From Annona cherimola (Eukaryota; Streptophyta; Magnoliopsida; Magnoliales; Annonaceae): DNA of 64,000 nucleotides. The stretch covers positions 124,776,564 through 124,840,563 of the forward strand of contig CM059971.1 in the NCBI GenBank assembly GCA_030490835.1, read 5' to 3'. The position numbers were made by a program, and so were the translations under genes. Of the stretch, positions 1-13,280 are shown piece after piece. The notes below the pieces were generated by a model. That model ran no database searches and was not told the origin of the DNA. It saw only the letters and a program-made list of their open reading frames with translations. The first letter of the stretch is position 1. Every line of letters begins with the position of its first letter.

Positions 1-2401
1 AGGATTGCATTATTATTTTTTATTAGCACATAATGTCATGCTTAATACTATAGGGCTTTACTTAATGCCATACATAATATTGTAGGGCATTATGACTCAC
101 TAAGCAAACCTTTTATGAAGCAATTTTGCAGCTCAATGCCATCAAGAAAGAATATATATAAGGTACTAGAATCTTAACACTTTTGGGGACAACATGAAGC
201 AATGGGCTTCTGATTAGGTTTCATTGAATTGATATATAAAAGCATATATGCACGTCTAAGACTATATTTTCTGACAAGTATAGATTGTGGATTGTAATTT
301 GCATCACCAAACAAACTTAACTAAGTTCCTGCAACTTGCTATTATTTATTTTATGGATTTGGACTACTTTTCGTTAGAGTTATGGCATGACTTTTGGTAA
401 CTGCTCTATTCAAGTAGTTGTCATGTTATTCCTTTCTAATTGTTCCTCAAAAATTGACATAATGCTGGCAAATGAAGATCGTAGATTTGGAAATCTACTT
501 AAAATAAGCCACATTTTGCTTGTAAACATTGTATTTTCCCGTGTTCTTGTAGTGTCTTAAGCTTCATGTTAAATTGTGATTGATATTATGTAATTATTAT
601 TCAGATTTTTCTTCAATTTCAAAGCCTTCATGTTTTATCTTTTATCGACAAGTTCCTTGAACAAAGTGAGATTATAAAGGCATCACAAGCCTACTTTCAG
701 TGCTATTGTCATAAGATATTCTAATTTCCTACTAACTACATTTGTAAAAAAATCATTTTATTCTGTCTTGAAAAATGTAAATCAAAATTATTAATTCAAT
801 TATGAAGAATAATGTGATAATCACGTGAAAAAGAAGAAAGGATTTTTTATTTTTTATTTTTTTTCTGCTAAATGTTAGCTGCTCAATTGCATTTGCATTT
901 TTTGCGGATGATAGGAATTGAATCATCGACATTGAGCATCAACGTCCACATATGATGCCAATTGCCCCAAAGTAGGTTCATATTTCTTTTTCCTTGGTAA
1001 CATATGAACGTGTTGTAAAAAGTACAAAAATCAATAGAAAGATAAAATGATTGAAAAAGAGATTAGAAATATGAATTTGTTGACCTTATTCCGACGTCAG
1101 AATCTTGTCGAAGACTCCTTGACTTTTTTTTGCATTCATACCTACTAATTTTGGGCAATAATGGTGTGTCTTTTATTCTCACACAATTGTAAAATGTTAT
1201 TTCTTAGTTTCACAAATTTATCTAAGACTTTAAAACATATGAAATTGAAAGCGTCTTTTTCCTTAAAGTTTCCATTAACTATTTCTTATATTAAAAATAT
1301 TTATTTGCAGGTATTTTTATTGTATGATATTTTTTTTTATTTTGCAATGGTTTTCACAAAATTTGAAAATAAGCAATTAATCAATTTTATTGTAATATAC
1401 ATTAAGAGGAGCATTTTCATCATTGGTTAAAAAATTTATCTGTGTTAGAGCAACTTTTACGAAAAAGACATACTAGCAATTTCATATAAATATTCATGAT
1501 ATTTTATAATTTTGTGAACTAAAGAATACACATGTAATTTGGCGCAAATTATAGTGTTAGGTATGAAAAACCGCTTGTATAAGCCACCGTCTCGTCTCAC
1601 AAAACTAACTCGGACGTCGAGAAAGTTGGTTGTATTTTCTTTCTTACATGCCGTTGATTCCTATTACGGATCCGAAAGACAGAGAGTATTCGTTATATCT
1701 ATACATGTCCATTCTCAATCTTATGTATTATTTTCCTTTTCGCGACTTTATTTTTACGCCAGGATTTTCTTAAAAAGAGAGGATATTGCAACCTAACGAT
1801 ACTATTGCCAAAAATAACAAAGATCAGCGTAGTGGTTGAATTGGCACCGTCAATCGCGGGGAATCTGTCTACGTCAACGCCCACTTGAGACGGGAGGCCG
1901 CAAAGGAATCATGCAGCCAACAGTCGACGGACGTTTCATGACAGTGACATCCACACTCCGCACATCAAGCTGTGCAGCTCGCGTTAAACCTCCAACGAAT
2001 ATAGGGCTTTTTAGACCATCGCAGCCGTCCAAACATATCAACGGTTTGAATGGCCCCTAAAGATTGCCAACGGCCATCTCGATTGTTATGAGTTTCGAAC
2101 GGAAAGCGTGGGGTGGCGTACGTTTTAAAAAGAACTGCCAATGGAAGAAAAAAAGCACGTCTTATTCCAGGAAGAGCCCACCATCAGATCAGTGCTTCAG
2201 TGCTGCTGATTGATATTGCGAGTCTGGTGAGCGGCTGCGATAAAAGGAAGAAGCCACGTCAGCTGCAAACTAGAATCACGGCCACGTCAGCAAATGGACG
2301 GCCTGGATTCTGTACGGATGATCGATGTAGCCACCGATCTCGGCGCTGGGTGAAATGCGCCAAGAACAGCGCGACGGTTCCTGGATTTTCGCCCTCGCCA
2401 T
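1..2401. other. AT-rich intergenic DNA upstream of the 14-3-3 gene
   Basis: No gene could be recognised here. At 605-724 (+) an acceptor-like cag is followed by 40 open codons ending in TAA, which could be the last exon of an unknown gene lying to the left. It has no recognisable domain, so I do not call it. From about 1800 the base composition becomes richer in G+C and the sequence looks like promoter and upstream DNA of the 14-3-3 gene. The short open frames in this stretch show no protein family signal. Confidence 0.5.
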
Positions 2402-2408
2402 AAATACC
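2402..2408 (+). promoter_or_regulatory. TATA-like box of the 14-3-3 gene
   Basis: ATAAATA lies 102-108 bases before the 14-3-3 ATG at 2510, in otherwise G+C-rich sequence. A start site about 30 bases downstream would give a leader of roughly 75 bases. This is inferred from position and motif only. Confidence 0.4.
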
Positions 2409-2509
2409 CTAGCCGGTCTATTGGTCCGTCATCGTCACCGAAACTCTCCCTGTCGCTTCCCACTCTGTCGAAATCTTCTTCGACGAACCTCGCTCCGCTC
2501 TGGTCTACA

Positions 2510-5500
2510 ATGGCGTCTTCCAGCGAACGCAGCAACTTCGTCTACATTGCTAAGCTCGCCGAGCAGGCCGAGCGCTACGATGGTGCGCTTTCGGGTGTAC
2601 TTTTCCCTTCCGCTTCTTGCCATGTTGAGGATTTTTGTCTGATCTTCGTGATTTTCCCTCTCTTGGTGCAGAAATGGTGGAAGCGATGAAAAAAGTTGCT
2701 AAGCTCGATGTGGAATTAACTGTGGAGGAGCGTAATCTGCTCTCTGTTGGATACAAGAACGTGATTGGGGCTCGGAGGGCTTCTTGGAGGATTCTCTCCT
2801 CGATCGAGCAGAAAGAGGAAGGAAAGGGGAACGACCACCACGTGAAGAAGATCAGGGAATACCGGCAGAAGGTGGAATCGGAGCTCACAGGCATCTGTAA
2901 TGACATAATGACTGTGATTGATGAACATCTCATTCCTTCGGCGTCGGCGGGGGAGTCGACGGTGTTTTACTACAAGATGTGAGTGGATTATTTTCTATGC
3001 GCGGTTTGGACTGGCGGAAGAGTATTTAGGGGTTTGATAATTTTGGCTGTTCGGTTGCAGGAAGGGGGATTATTATCGTTATCTCGCAGAATTCAAGACT
3101 GGAAGCGAAAAGAAAGAGGCCGCGGATCAGTCATTGAAAGCATACGAGGTACCAGCTTTAAAATTCTTTTGTTTACTGTCTTGAGTTTGAATTAAAATTA
3201 ATTTTGAATTAACGCTCTATGCGTATCTTGAAAGGAGATTGGTTGGATGAAATATACTTTCTGGGCCAAGTCTTCTTGCTTTTCATGGGACCGTTATTGA
3301 TTTCACTCATTCCTCCAGTTCTTAGGTAGCAACTTGTAACATCTCTAGATTAATACTCTCTCTTCATATTGTTCTTTAGGGAAAAAAATTGGTTTATCAT
3401 ATTTATTATTTGTAGCAGTATAAATTCTTAAGAACTTCACAGAAACTTGCGCATAGTTTGTGGTTATAGAACGAATGGCGGCCAGCGAAGTATATTTTGC
3501 CGATAAAAATTCTCGAGGGGACATGACATCATGCTGGTTAAATCAAATATAAAAAAAAAAAAAAAAAAAACTGTTGCCCCAGCTCATGTCGAGTTTGTTA
3601 GCTTTTCTCATGTTAAATTGTTGGGTTTGCCAGTCATTTTGTTATTCAAATTTCATTATTGTTGATTGATTTTGAAGGTTCAGTCACATTCTTTATTTTT
3701 TGTTCCTAGCCTTCTTTTGTCATGTAACCAATGAGAAGAGGTAACATGTTTTGTACTGCGCTGGCATAACTCTGTTTCTAATCTCCTGCAGACAGCTTCT
3801 AGCACAGCTGAGGCAGAACTATCCCCTACACATCCAATACGGTTGGGCCTAGCACTTAATTTCTCAGTGTTCTATTATGAGATCATCAACTCCCCTGAAA
3901 GGTACACCAAACATTGGAGGGCCTGATATCCTTTCAAGTTTGTGAAATGTCTTACGTCATCTGGAAATTGAAAGGGTTGTATCTTTTTTTCAGGGCCTGC
4001 CATCTTGCTAAGCAAGCCTTTGATGAAGCCATCTCCGAACTTGATGCCCTGAGTGAAGAATCTTACAAGGATAGTACTTTGATCATGCAGCTTTTGAGGG
4101 ACAATCTGACTTTATGGACTTCTGACATTCCAGAGGATGGAGGTAATGTATGAGTTTGTGCAGTTATTTGAAGCTTATTAAAGTCTTTTGTAGCTTCAAT
4201 TTCTGGTATTTATTCAATTATGGTGTGGCTGATCGGAATATTCAAATGGAGCAATCCTAATCCTCTTGATGTTATTATTATGGTAAAGAAAATGGAAAGG
4301 GCTGAAGTATGTAACAAACATTTCATTTGCATTTTTCATTAAGCAATGTTAGTATTAGTATTTCTCTTATTGAATTTCTCTCTGTCTCTGTCTCTCTCTC
4401 TCTCTCTCTCTGTTTATTTCATTTAATTTTATGATGATGAGTGGTCTCCTACCTGTGGATATGAGCTTGTAAAAAAGGATGAAACCTACAATGTTTGGAT
4501 CTTGGATTCTGGGGAATGCCGCTCCTATTTAGGATGTAACTGTTTTGCATTATTTTTAAGATACGACTGTATGAGATGACCATTTGTAGGAGTTGCAGGG
4601 GTTTTTGCTGGGGCTTTCATTTACTTCTTGTTCTCCATGTCCATCTTTTTTGTTGAGTTCTTTTCATTCTAAAAATTTTTTCCCCTACCAAAGCTGTGGA
4701 TACAAACATGTAGGGATACTGGTGGTTACAAGAGAAAATGGTTCATGAGTCAGCTGACCTGAGATAGTTGAGATAAGGTTCCGTTGATGTGACGGCAACA
4801 ACCATATGAGGATACTGGTGGTTACGACAACTGCTATCATTTGTTGTCAATGTTTCAAAAGACTAGGCAAGCCAGGCTGATTTCTATGAAGCTACATACT
4901 GCTTAGTCTGGGCTACAATTTTAAACCACAAATTAATAAGGAAAGGTTTTACAGAACCATAAAATGACAGAAGAGAAGGAATGGACTATATTGAACTGGC
5001 TTCTTAGTGATCGGCTGGTTGAGAGTCTATTATATCATTGTGTAGGACATTCAACACTATTCCTTGGTGGTCTAGTTGATGGATTTTTATTTTGTATGGG
5101 AATTTCGCATGTAAGGTGGAGTCAGCTGACAGTCAAAGTATAATTCCTCAGCATTTTTTTTTCATTTTAAAAATAATTGTCCCTCTCCTCAGCAGTCCAT
5201 AGCTTTTGTTAGATGGCATGTCTTGCATTTGCTTTACAGATTTTCCTTTGGGTTGGTATCTCCAATGGGAGAACATGGTGGAACAACCCAGACTATTTAG
5301 GAGTTGGCCTCATCAATTATTTCATCTATAAAAAAGAAAACTATAGTTGTATAATTATATACGATATCAAATTTTGTTCTTATATTATAATTTCATAATT
5401 ATATTATAGGTTTAATCCTGTATTAACCAAGGGTCAAGCCATTTTGAACAGACCTGTGTGACGGATCAATCCAATCAGTAGTTTGATTTGTAGAACATTA

Positions 5501-6472
5501 GTCTTCGTTCCAAAATAAAACGCTGTACCTGTTAGGCTTATAATTTTCACTGTAGTTGACCAAGTATATGCACATTGTACCTGTGATTTACGACATCAAT
5601 TACGTATGTGAAAGTGGCACATCTCAGATGTGTTGAAGTTTGTAAATTTTGGGGCTAGTTTTTTGTGCACCTGGAAATTGTCTGGCTGCGTATAGATGAA
5701 GAAGCGTGACTGGAGAAAAGAAGTCATGTCAAAACTTTGATTGTTGGGACTGGGAAGGAATGCTTCTGGAAATTGTCTGGTTACGTACTAGATGGAGCAC
5801 AGCCTGGCTAGAGAAAAGAAGTCACATTTGGGCTGTGATGGCCATGATTAGGATGTCATGAAAGATTTAGTGGAACATTAATGTCACTGGTATATACAAA
5901 AGAGTAAAGACCAGTGAGGGTAAATTTGCAATAGTTGGGGTTTTAATCAGGAGTGAAGGATTTGGCATGATCTATTGATGTTGCTGGGGCTGAAGTTTGA
6001 GGTCGTTGCTTGGCTACATCCTGAAGGATGCAGGTGACACAAAAAATGTTGTTCCCTTTGTTGTGGGTGTGTGATAATTATCGGCCTTGGAGTTACAACA
6101 TTCCATGTTTTCCTGGTCTGGTTCAGGCCTGCCCTTTTGGTTTGCTTTTGGTCTTGTTTCTTATTCCTGCAATATGATTAGACCAGCAAAATCTGTAGCC
6201 AGGACTCAGTGTTGCTTGACAATTCTGTTTATAGCATACTTGACAGCCAGATGTTGCTTGCTGATGTTTGGATTGTTTATGTTCAATGATGACAGTAGAG
6301 GATGCACAGAAGGCAGAGAGCACTGCCAGAGGCATTGGAGGCAATGATGCAGAGGTTCTCTCTCTCTCTCTCTCTCTCACGCACGCGCACACAGTTTTCA
6401 TCGGCAGTTCTAGGGAGAGATGATAGTGTTATCTAGTTTTTCACATTTTAATGTTTTATTGTTTTGCAGTGA
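2510..6472 (+). CDS. GRF: 14-3-3 protein, epsilon group (general regulatory factor)
   Basis: 14-3-3 proteins are dimeric adaptors that bind phosphoserine/threonine motifs on client enzymes, kinases and transcription factors in cytosol and nucleus. Exons: 2510-2582, 2672-2978, 3061-3148, 3792-3901, 3994-4142, 6296-6354 and 6470-6472. They join in phase to 789 nt, or 262 residues, normal for the family. Visible landmarks are the N-terminal dimer helix ([16 protein letters not shown]), the phosphate-binding block [24 protein letters not shown] with its conserved Arg-Tyr, and the family signature ending [10 protein letters not shown]. The extra intron after ERYD and the KKEAADQS and [19 protein letters not shown] sequence place it in the epsilon group. 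The last coding exon is only a TGA. If intron 5 is retained, the protein would end GGNV instead. Intron 5 is about 2.15 kb; the others are under 650 bases. Confidence 0.95.
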
Positions 6473-8036
6473 CCTGGCAGTAACAGAGCAGCCTCATGTG
6501 AAATGAGAAGAATGTTGAGAATTTTAGCTTTTAAAATTATTATCCATTTCATAAAAGGGTTTGTTCTGATGGCTGTCCCTTGCTCCCTGTGTGGTCTTTT
6601 AGTGACATATTAGGGCTTGGAAAGGGGAAAAATGGATTTCAGACTGGCGTGGTTGCATTAGGGGTTTCTAATGAATGCTCCGGAGCAGAAGACCTATGCT
6701 AATGCGCGCGCGCGCGCGCTCTCTCTCCCTCCTCCTCCCCCCCCCCCCCCCCCCACCCCCCCCGCGTATGTTGTTGTATAATTGATTTAAACGGTGATTG
6801 GCATGCCCAAATATGCAAATTATTTTATCACCTACTTGTGTTCGACTATAGATTGTGCTGTGTGTGAACCCTAGTGCTGGCTATGGCTCTAAAGCCAATT
6901 CCAATGTATGATACACCATTCAGACCAATTTTCAGGTGCTTATTTCTAAAATTACCTGTTGCGCATGACTACCAATTGCTCTGTGCTTCAGTCCCCATTC
7001 TAACGCCCCTATTATTTCAACTAAGCCATATGTGCAGTTTTCTTGAAGCTTGAATTGCATTCTTGTTAGGCTTATCGTGGATGATTACGCTAGCCTCAAT
7101 TGCTCCATTCTAACCGTTACATTAAGGTGCCTGTCTGCATTAGAAAGTATCAAAACCAGAAAGATCAAAGGAATCCGGCAATTCTTGCGTTATATGTATA
7201 TATTGCTAATGGGGAGTTTGTCTCACTGCCGGTCTCTTAGCTCGGATGAAAAGGAGGGTTGGCGCGAAGTTTGGCGGCTGAGGCTATAAAATTTATGTCG
7301 CATCTTTCACAGCTGGAAGTCGTGAGCCACGGCATAAATCCCTAAATAAATATTATTTTGAAGGTTGAAATGTTTAATTTTAAGTAAATTAATTGTCTTC
7401 CATCGAAACATATACGATTAAGGATAACATTCCTAGCTCAATGTAAATTTATAAGAATATCAACTGCTTAATCATAAATCGTTGCACTATCAAACAAAGA
7501 TCGCATGAAATTTCTTATGATTCCTTAGTACAAATTACACACCTTTTGTTCTAGCATGAGTGGCAGAATCTTCAACTATCCTGTCGCGCTACTTTTGACT
7601 AACAAAATCATCATGGCTCTATCGTTGATAACTTGGTTATTTTCCTCATTTACATACAGATTATATTCTCATCATCTTTTTGTTTACTTAAAAATTCTCT
7701 TTCAATAGCATATTTGTTTTTTTTTTTCCAAATGTGAATGAAGACTATCGAGCTCAAACTCGAAATTAGGAGCTTAGGCTACTCACACACAGATGTCAAA
7801 CCACAATGTTTGTTATTAAGTTACTTCTAAGGGTTGTTTTATCTTTTATCTTTTGCCCATGCCTTATTTCGTCACAAAGGCTAAAATCTGCAAGAACACA
7901 ACCGGCTCTCCCCAGAACTCACCCGCAAAGCTACAATCCGCACGACACTAAAATAACAAGAAATCTGCAGGTTAGGGATAAATAAAATAGATTGGCTAAT
8001 CTTTCGCACTAGGCAAGGAAGAGAGATGATCCTGAT
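6473..8036. other. 3' flank of the 14-3-3 gene, no further gene seen
   Basis: This stretch holds the presumed 3' untranslated region and a compound microsatellite, then AT-rich DNA. Open frames here are short and lack family signal. It ends at a hAT insertion. Confidence 0.5.
6703..6763. repeat. Compound microsatellite (GC)n-(CT)n-(C)n
   Basis: An alternating GC run is followed by a CT-rich run and then a poly-C tract interrupted by a single A. It lies about 230 bases past the 14-3-3 stop codon, in the 3' flank. Confidence 0.9.
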
Positions 8037-8954
8037 TAGGGGTGTAAATAGGGTTGGGTTCAACCCGAGCCCGCATCAACCCGAACCGATTTATACCATG
8101 GTTGGGTTGAGGTTTTGGAAATTTGGTTTTTAAAAAATGGGTTCAACCCGACCCGATTTTAAAAAATGGGTTGGGTTGGGTTAGGGGTCGGTCAACCCGA
8201 CCCGACCCGATTTCATAAGATATGTATTTACATATATTTATGAGAGTGTATTTCATTCATATTGCTTAGATATTTAAATAAAATTGTGTTGAGTTTGGAA
8301 ATTCGTTTGACTATTTGGTTGTCAAATGTTGTTTGAATTTATTTGGTTTGGAAATATATTTGGTTAATTAGTTGTGAAATTGTGTTTGGATTATTTGGTT
8401 ATATTGCATCGTAAATAGGTTGTTTAGATATTTGCTCGCATTGGTAATTTAGAATAACATAACAGGTCAACCGAGAACTTAAGATGTTTGTAGCTTTGAT
8501 TGGAAGCCAACTAAGAAGGTAAGTAAGACTATAATATTTATTTTTCTATTTTGCATAATTTACTGTAATAATTTTACTTGGCTTTCACTTTTTGACTTGC
8601 AGAAGACATCGATTTCTCAAAAATACAAAAATAAAAAAACGAATCAATTACTAAACTTATCCTCCACTTTTGAGCTATGTAGAACTTTTATTGGTATTTA
8701 TTGTTTTTATAATTATCATTATTTTTATTATTTTAGAAATTCAGGTGATCAAAACTTTAACTAGCATTGATAACATGTGTAATCTATTAGCCCGATTTTT
8801 AACCCGAACCGAACCGATTTGAGGTGGGTTGAAATAGGGTTGGGTTAAGATGTGAAAAGTAGGGTTGAAAGTAGGGTTGGGTTGTGATTTTACAAGGTGG
8901 GTTAGGGTTGTATTTGTGCCAACCCGAGTCAACCCGACCCGATTTACACCCCTA
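8037..8954. mobile_element. Non-autonomous hAT element, copy 1 (918 bp)
   Basis: The element starts TAGGGGTGTAAA and ends TTTACACCCCTA, a perfect terminal inverted repeat. It is flanked by identical 8-bp duplications, ATCCTGAT at 8029-8036 and 8955-8962, which is the hAT signature length. Subterminal regions are dense in AACCCGA/GGGTTGGG blocks, as expected for transposase-binding repeats. The interior is AT-rich and has no transposase, so movement would need a transposase from elsewhere. It sits about 220 bases past the murA stop codon. Confidence 0.9.
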
Positions 8955-9177
8955 ATCCTGATACTATGCCGTCAGTGCCAGCAGAATGTGGCAGTTTGGA
9001 TGGCCCCTACAGATTGCAACTGGCGACCTCAAGAAATGAATGCGTGCGTGCGTTTCTCCTCCTGCTGTAACATGGCTCTCGCCATAATGAGAGAGACTGT
9101 TACTAGGTGCCTCAAACCACTGGGAATAAAGAAGGCTCCCAACATGCATGACTTGCTGTCAATTGCTTTCTATTTGG

Positions 9178-12100
9178 TCAACATACAACATCCTGATTAC
9201 TGAGTTGCAGTTTTCTTTTAACGTCAACTCCCACACACCTGAGCTTCATCTCCAAATTCTCATAACCCCTGTCTATATAAGCAGCACCAGCAATCTCTGT
9301 AGTTCCTTCTGCAGCCATTCCTGCTAAGACTAGTGAAGCCCCACTTCTCAAATCATGTGCCACTACCTGAGAACCACGAAGGTAACTAGAAAGGAAAAAA
9401 GAAAAGCCATGTTACCATGACTGATTTCCAACACATAACAGTGATGGGCATATTCCCAATAAAAGGATCAGAGGATACGTTGATGTTTGTAAGTCCAGGT
9501 CAGAAACTCATGGTCAGAGTCCGAGCATACCTCCGGCAGCCTTTCCCATGGATAACAGCTGAGCTGCCACAAACTTGAATTCTTGCTCCAAGCTTCTGCA
9601 ACTCTTTTACTATTGCAGAATAAGGGAGGCAGGAAATCATAATTAACAAATACTATTAGTAAGCGTCCAATGATAAACGAAGCGACAATGATGCTGAGGA
9701 ATAGTTACTGAGGAGAAAATTTGGAAGTTGAAGAAAGTCTAGAAAATATTAGGCAACAAGGCTGGTAAGAAGGACACCAAATAGAAATTTATGCAAATTA
9801 GAGAAAATACTACGAAATATCAGGCAACTCTGAAGAAACAAGACATTAATTAGAAAATTCTGCTTATTTGTTTCTTTTTTTGTCTCTCTTTTTGCTACAA
9901 CAAAAAAGGTCTCAAAGTATTTTACACCTATTATCTCATGTTCAAGACACAATTGGCCCATGTTCCACAGAAAACAATAAAGCAGCCATTCTCACAGAAA
10001 AGAATGTAAATGAATGAATAGCTCATGATAACCAAAGAAAATTGATTACAATGTGGAAATCAGGCGTTTTTATAGAGCTTTAATATATCCCACAATACTG
10101 TAAAAGTACAGGCTCCTGTAGAACATACTGCAGAGGCTTTGTCTGCCTTTGTTGGGTAATGTACTGTAGGGATCATGCCGCAACACACCATATAAAACAA
10201 ATAGGATTGCTAAACAGAGAATTTCAAGAGATGGGGGTATTACACACCATGAGACATGCGAGCTTCAAAAACTGTTTCATCCACAATGCAGGAGCCACAA
10301 CAAGTTGCAAGCAATGCCATAAACTGGGGTTGAAGATCTGTAGGAAACCCAGGATATGGGCTAGTTCTAAAATGAAAACCTTGAAGATCACAGCCAACTG
10401 TTGAAGGCACAGCTGACACCTGGCGATGCACCTAGGCTTTTAGATCAGAAGGACAGATGTGATGAAGACAAACATAGCAATGTTCATACCTCTAAAACAG
10501 AGCCTTTATGCCTGATTTTGCAACCGGCAGCCACAAGCTTGTTCATTACGCATGCTAGATGATGGGGAATGACAGGGGACATTGAAATTCGTGAGCGGGT
10601 AATTGCTGCTGCAACGAGAAGTGTACCTGCTTCAATTCGATCAGGTATTATTGTGAATTCTGTACCATGCAAGCACTTCCTGCCTTTGATTACAAGCTTT
10701 CCTGTTCCAGCTCCTTCTACAATTGCTCCGCTGGCAATTAGAAACTGTGCCAGATCAATGACTTCTGGTTCCTGCGGTGAAGTCAGCCCACCACCATTTC
10801 AATTTCCCAGAAAATATTCAGCCGCAAAAGAAGAAATGGACCTACTGCCAACTTTCTAAAATGGAACTTGCACAATCAACCTCCATTCCTTGGAATCATA
10901 CTTGGGCTACATTTGTAAGAATCGTCACTCCCTCTGCAATTGACGCTGCCATCATGAGAGTTTCAGTTGCTCCGACACTGGGGTAACTGAAATGGAACCT
11001 TCCCCCGACCAGTCCCCTGCCATTTGCAGCAGATACATGTATTTTTCCATTCCTAAAGAAATTGCATGATAAATCATGTAAGAACCACAAATCCACACTG
11101 ATCAGCAAGCTCACAGAGAGGCCTTAAGAGTTAATATTAAAGAATGATAAGGAATGAAATCAAGAAAACAAAGGCTAGGTCCAACCATAGGGACTGCTCA
11201 TGAAGGACAAAACTGTAGTACAAGCAATAAATATAATCCAACATTTAAAAAAATATTGTGCAATTCAAGTAGAGAACCTTGTGTTTTCAAATGAAATTTT
11301 CTTGCCAACTTTTCAATCTATTGAACATCCAAATACATCGCGGAATTTCAATATTGTGGCAAGAGTAAAATTGACATCCTATGGTTTTCAACAGAATGCA
11401 TCATTGATTGAGTTAGCAGGAAGAAGATAGCCACAGCGACTAAACTCAAACATTTGCAATGTTCTAGAGTCTCATCAAGCAATACTGGGCATGGTTGTTC
11501 CATCTAATGACAGGATCAGACAAGATAGGGAGATATCATTCACAGAGTTCTAGATATCCACACGTTTTTTTGACATAATAAAAGCAAAAGGTAAAAGGTA
11601 AAAGGCTCACAAATGATGATGCAAAACAAAGATATTTTCCATCTGTATCTAATAAACATTAAGGGAGAATGATCATTCAAAGACTTGATATGTGATATCA
11701 ATCACAGTCCCCTTCTATAAAATTATAAGATTAAGGGAGAATGATCATTGAAAAGACTTGATAAGAATGGAAAGTCTTCTTGTCAGGAAAATGAGAGCAA
11801 CAAGTAATTCTTACAACAAATTTTCGTAGCATCAAATCAATGTTCCAATGCTACTAATTCTTTACGAATGGACATAATATCATTGCCTGATTGGTTATTT
11901 GAAAAATATTTCTGTTAAAATTTCAGAATTTTTGGACTCCACAGCATTATTTTTACCTTTCTTTGAACGTGCCTATAAGTTGAATATAGCTACACAAGCT
12001 TCATCAGTCGTTTTTAACCATGACTTGCTTATGCTTTGCTGTTATAGCATTTAAAACAAGTTTCGGGAAATGCAACGCTATAATTCTACAGGTCATACAA

Positions 12101-13209
12101 GCAGGATTATTGAGGCAGCCAATAGAAAGATCATGCCGAACATACAGGCTCCATTCATTAGCTTCAAGTTTCGGGAAAATGCAACGCTATATTTCTACAG
12201 GTCATACAAGCAGGATTATTCAGGGAGCCAATAGAAAGATCATGCCGCCCATACAGGCTCCATTCATTAGCTTCGTACCATCCTACAAAAACTCATTGGA
12301 CCACTCGCAAAGGCAATGAACTTGAAAATTTTAAACGATAGTTGATACAAAATGTAACTTCCAGAATGAAAAAGAGTCCTGTTTTTGGCAAAAAGAAGAA
12401 GAAATAACCTAAAATTCGAGGTCGCTCTCTCCTAACATGGTCTAAAGTATTTGTCAATGTTAAGCAATCACAATCAAAGATGTAGCACCCAGATCATTTT
12501 AGCACCACAAATCCAAATGCATATGCAGGAATCAATGCATTGCGAGAGAGTAGCAGTAACCAAGAAAATAACAATAGAAAATGCATGTACGATGCTCATA
12601 AGCACTCAAAAGAACGAGGATAGGATCTTACTGCAATTTAACAGCGGCACCAAGCGCTTGAAGCCCGTCCAGATACAGATCAATGGGGCGGGCCCCAATC
12701 TCGCATCCCCCAGGAAGGGAAATCGCAGCCTCTCCAAACCGAGCCACCAGCGCGCCCACCGCGAAGAAACCCGCCCGGATCTTCCCAACAGAAACCGGGC
12801 ATGGCTCCACGGAGTGAATCTTCTCTGCATTAACCGCGATCTCTTCATCCGATACCTCTACATGAGCTCCGACAGAGCGGAGGATAGAGACCATCGTTCG
12901 AGTGTCCAGGAGATCCGGCATTCTGCGGAGGAGCGAAGTCCCGGAGGAGCAACAGAGGGTGCCGGCGAGGACTGCGAGAGCCGCATTCTTTGAGCCGCTG
13001 ATTTCTACGTGGCCGGAGAGGCGGGAAGGGCCGGTGACAATAAGCGTCGAGTCTAAGGCTACGGTCTGGGCGGCAGTTTGGGAAATGGGGGAGAGGAGAG
13101 CGAGAGGAGGGGAAGGGAGGGATTTCTTGAGATTCGGAGGAGATAGGGTTTGCGGAATGAGGAAATGAGAGATGGGATTCGCCGGGGTATTGCTGGAGAC
13201 GAAAACCAT
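9178..13209 (-). CDS. murA: UDP-N-acetylglucosamine 1-carboxyvinyltransferase, plastid-targeted MurA
   Basis: MurA moves enolpyruvate from PEP to UDP-GlcNAc, the first committed step of peptidoglycan synthesis. Exons on the minus strand: 13209-12632, 11052-10902, 10771-10490, 10419-10248, 9609-9531 and 9385-9178. All phases close, giving 489 residues, i.e. bacterial length plus about 55 residues. Residues 1-55 are rich in Ser, Pro and Leu and nearly free of acidic residues, as in a transit peptide. Catalytic positions are all present: SGSKNAAL (Lys74, Asn75), the loop GGCEIGARP (Cys169), PDRIEAGT (Asp287) and [12 protein letters not shown] (Arg434), followed by IDRGYE. The start at 13209 is preferred to an in-frame Met at 13332, because that upstream part lies in a transposon. 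Exon 6 was set at a strong pyrimidine-rich acceptor (9386), the only choice that keeps frame and restores [12 protein letters not shown]. This is host DNA, not bacterial contamination, because it has five spliceosomal introns. Confidence 0.92.
12061..12275. repeat. Tandem duplication inside murA intron 1
   Basis: Two direct copies of about 107 bases, 12061-12168 and 12169-12275, begin TTTCGGGAAA and end CATTAGCTTC. They differ at only a handful of positions. They lie in the 1.58-kb first intron, so they do not affect the protein. Confidence 0.85.
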
Positions 13210-13255
13210 GAGAAACAGAGATTTGGAAGCGGGGGCGTCGCTGGCAGCGGCGGGA

Positions 13256-13272
13256 GTGTATTTAAATGGGCC
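13256..13272 (-). promoter_or_regulatory. murA core promoter: TATA-like box and site II motif
   Basis: Read on the minus strand, GGCCCA (13267-13272) is followed by TTTAAATA, about 50-58 bases before the ATG at 13209. GGCCCA/TGGGCC (site II) motifs are common in plant promoters of housekeeping genes. The leader would be only about 20-25 bases. A MITE begins 9 bases further upstream, so the distal promoter has been displaced. Confidence 0.45.
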
Positions 13273-13280
13273 GGTAATAG

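Noticed and set aside
12451..12993. 180-codon open frame on the plus strand
   Set aside because: It is the antisense shadow of murA exon 1; the minus strand has the conserved family sequence.
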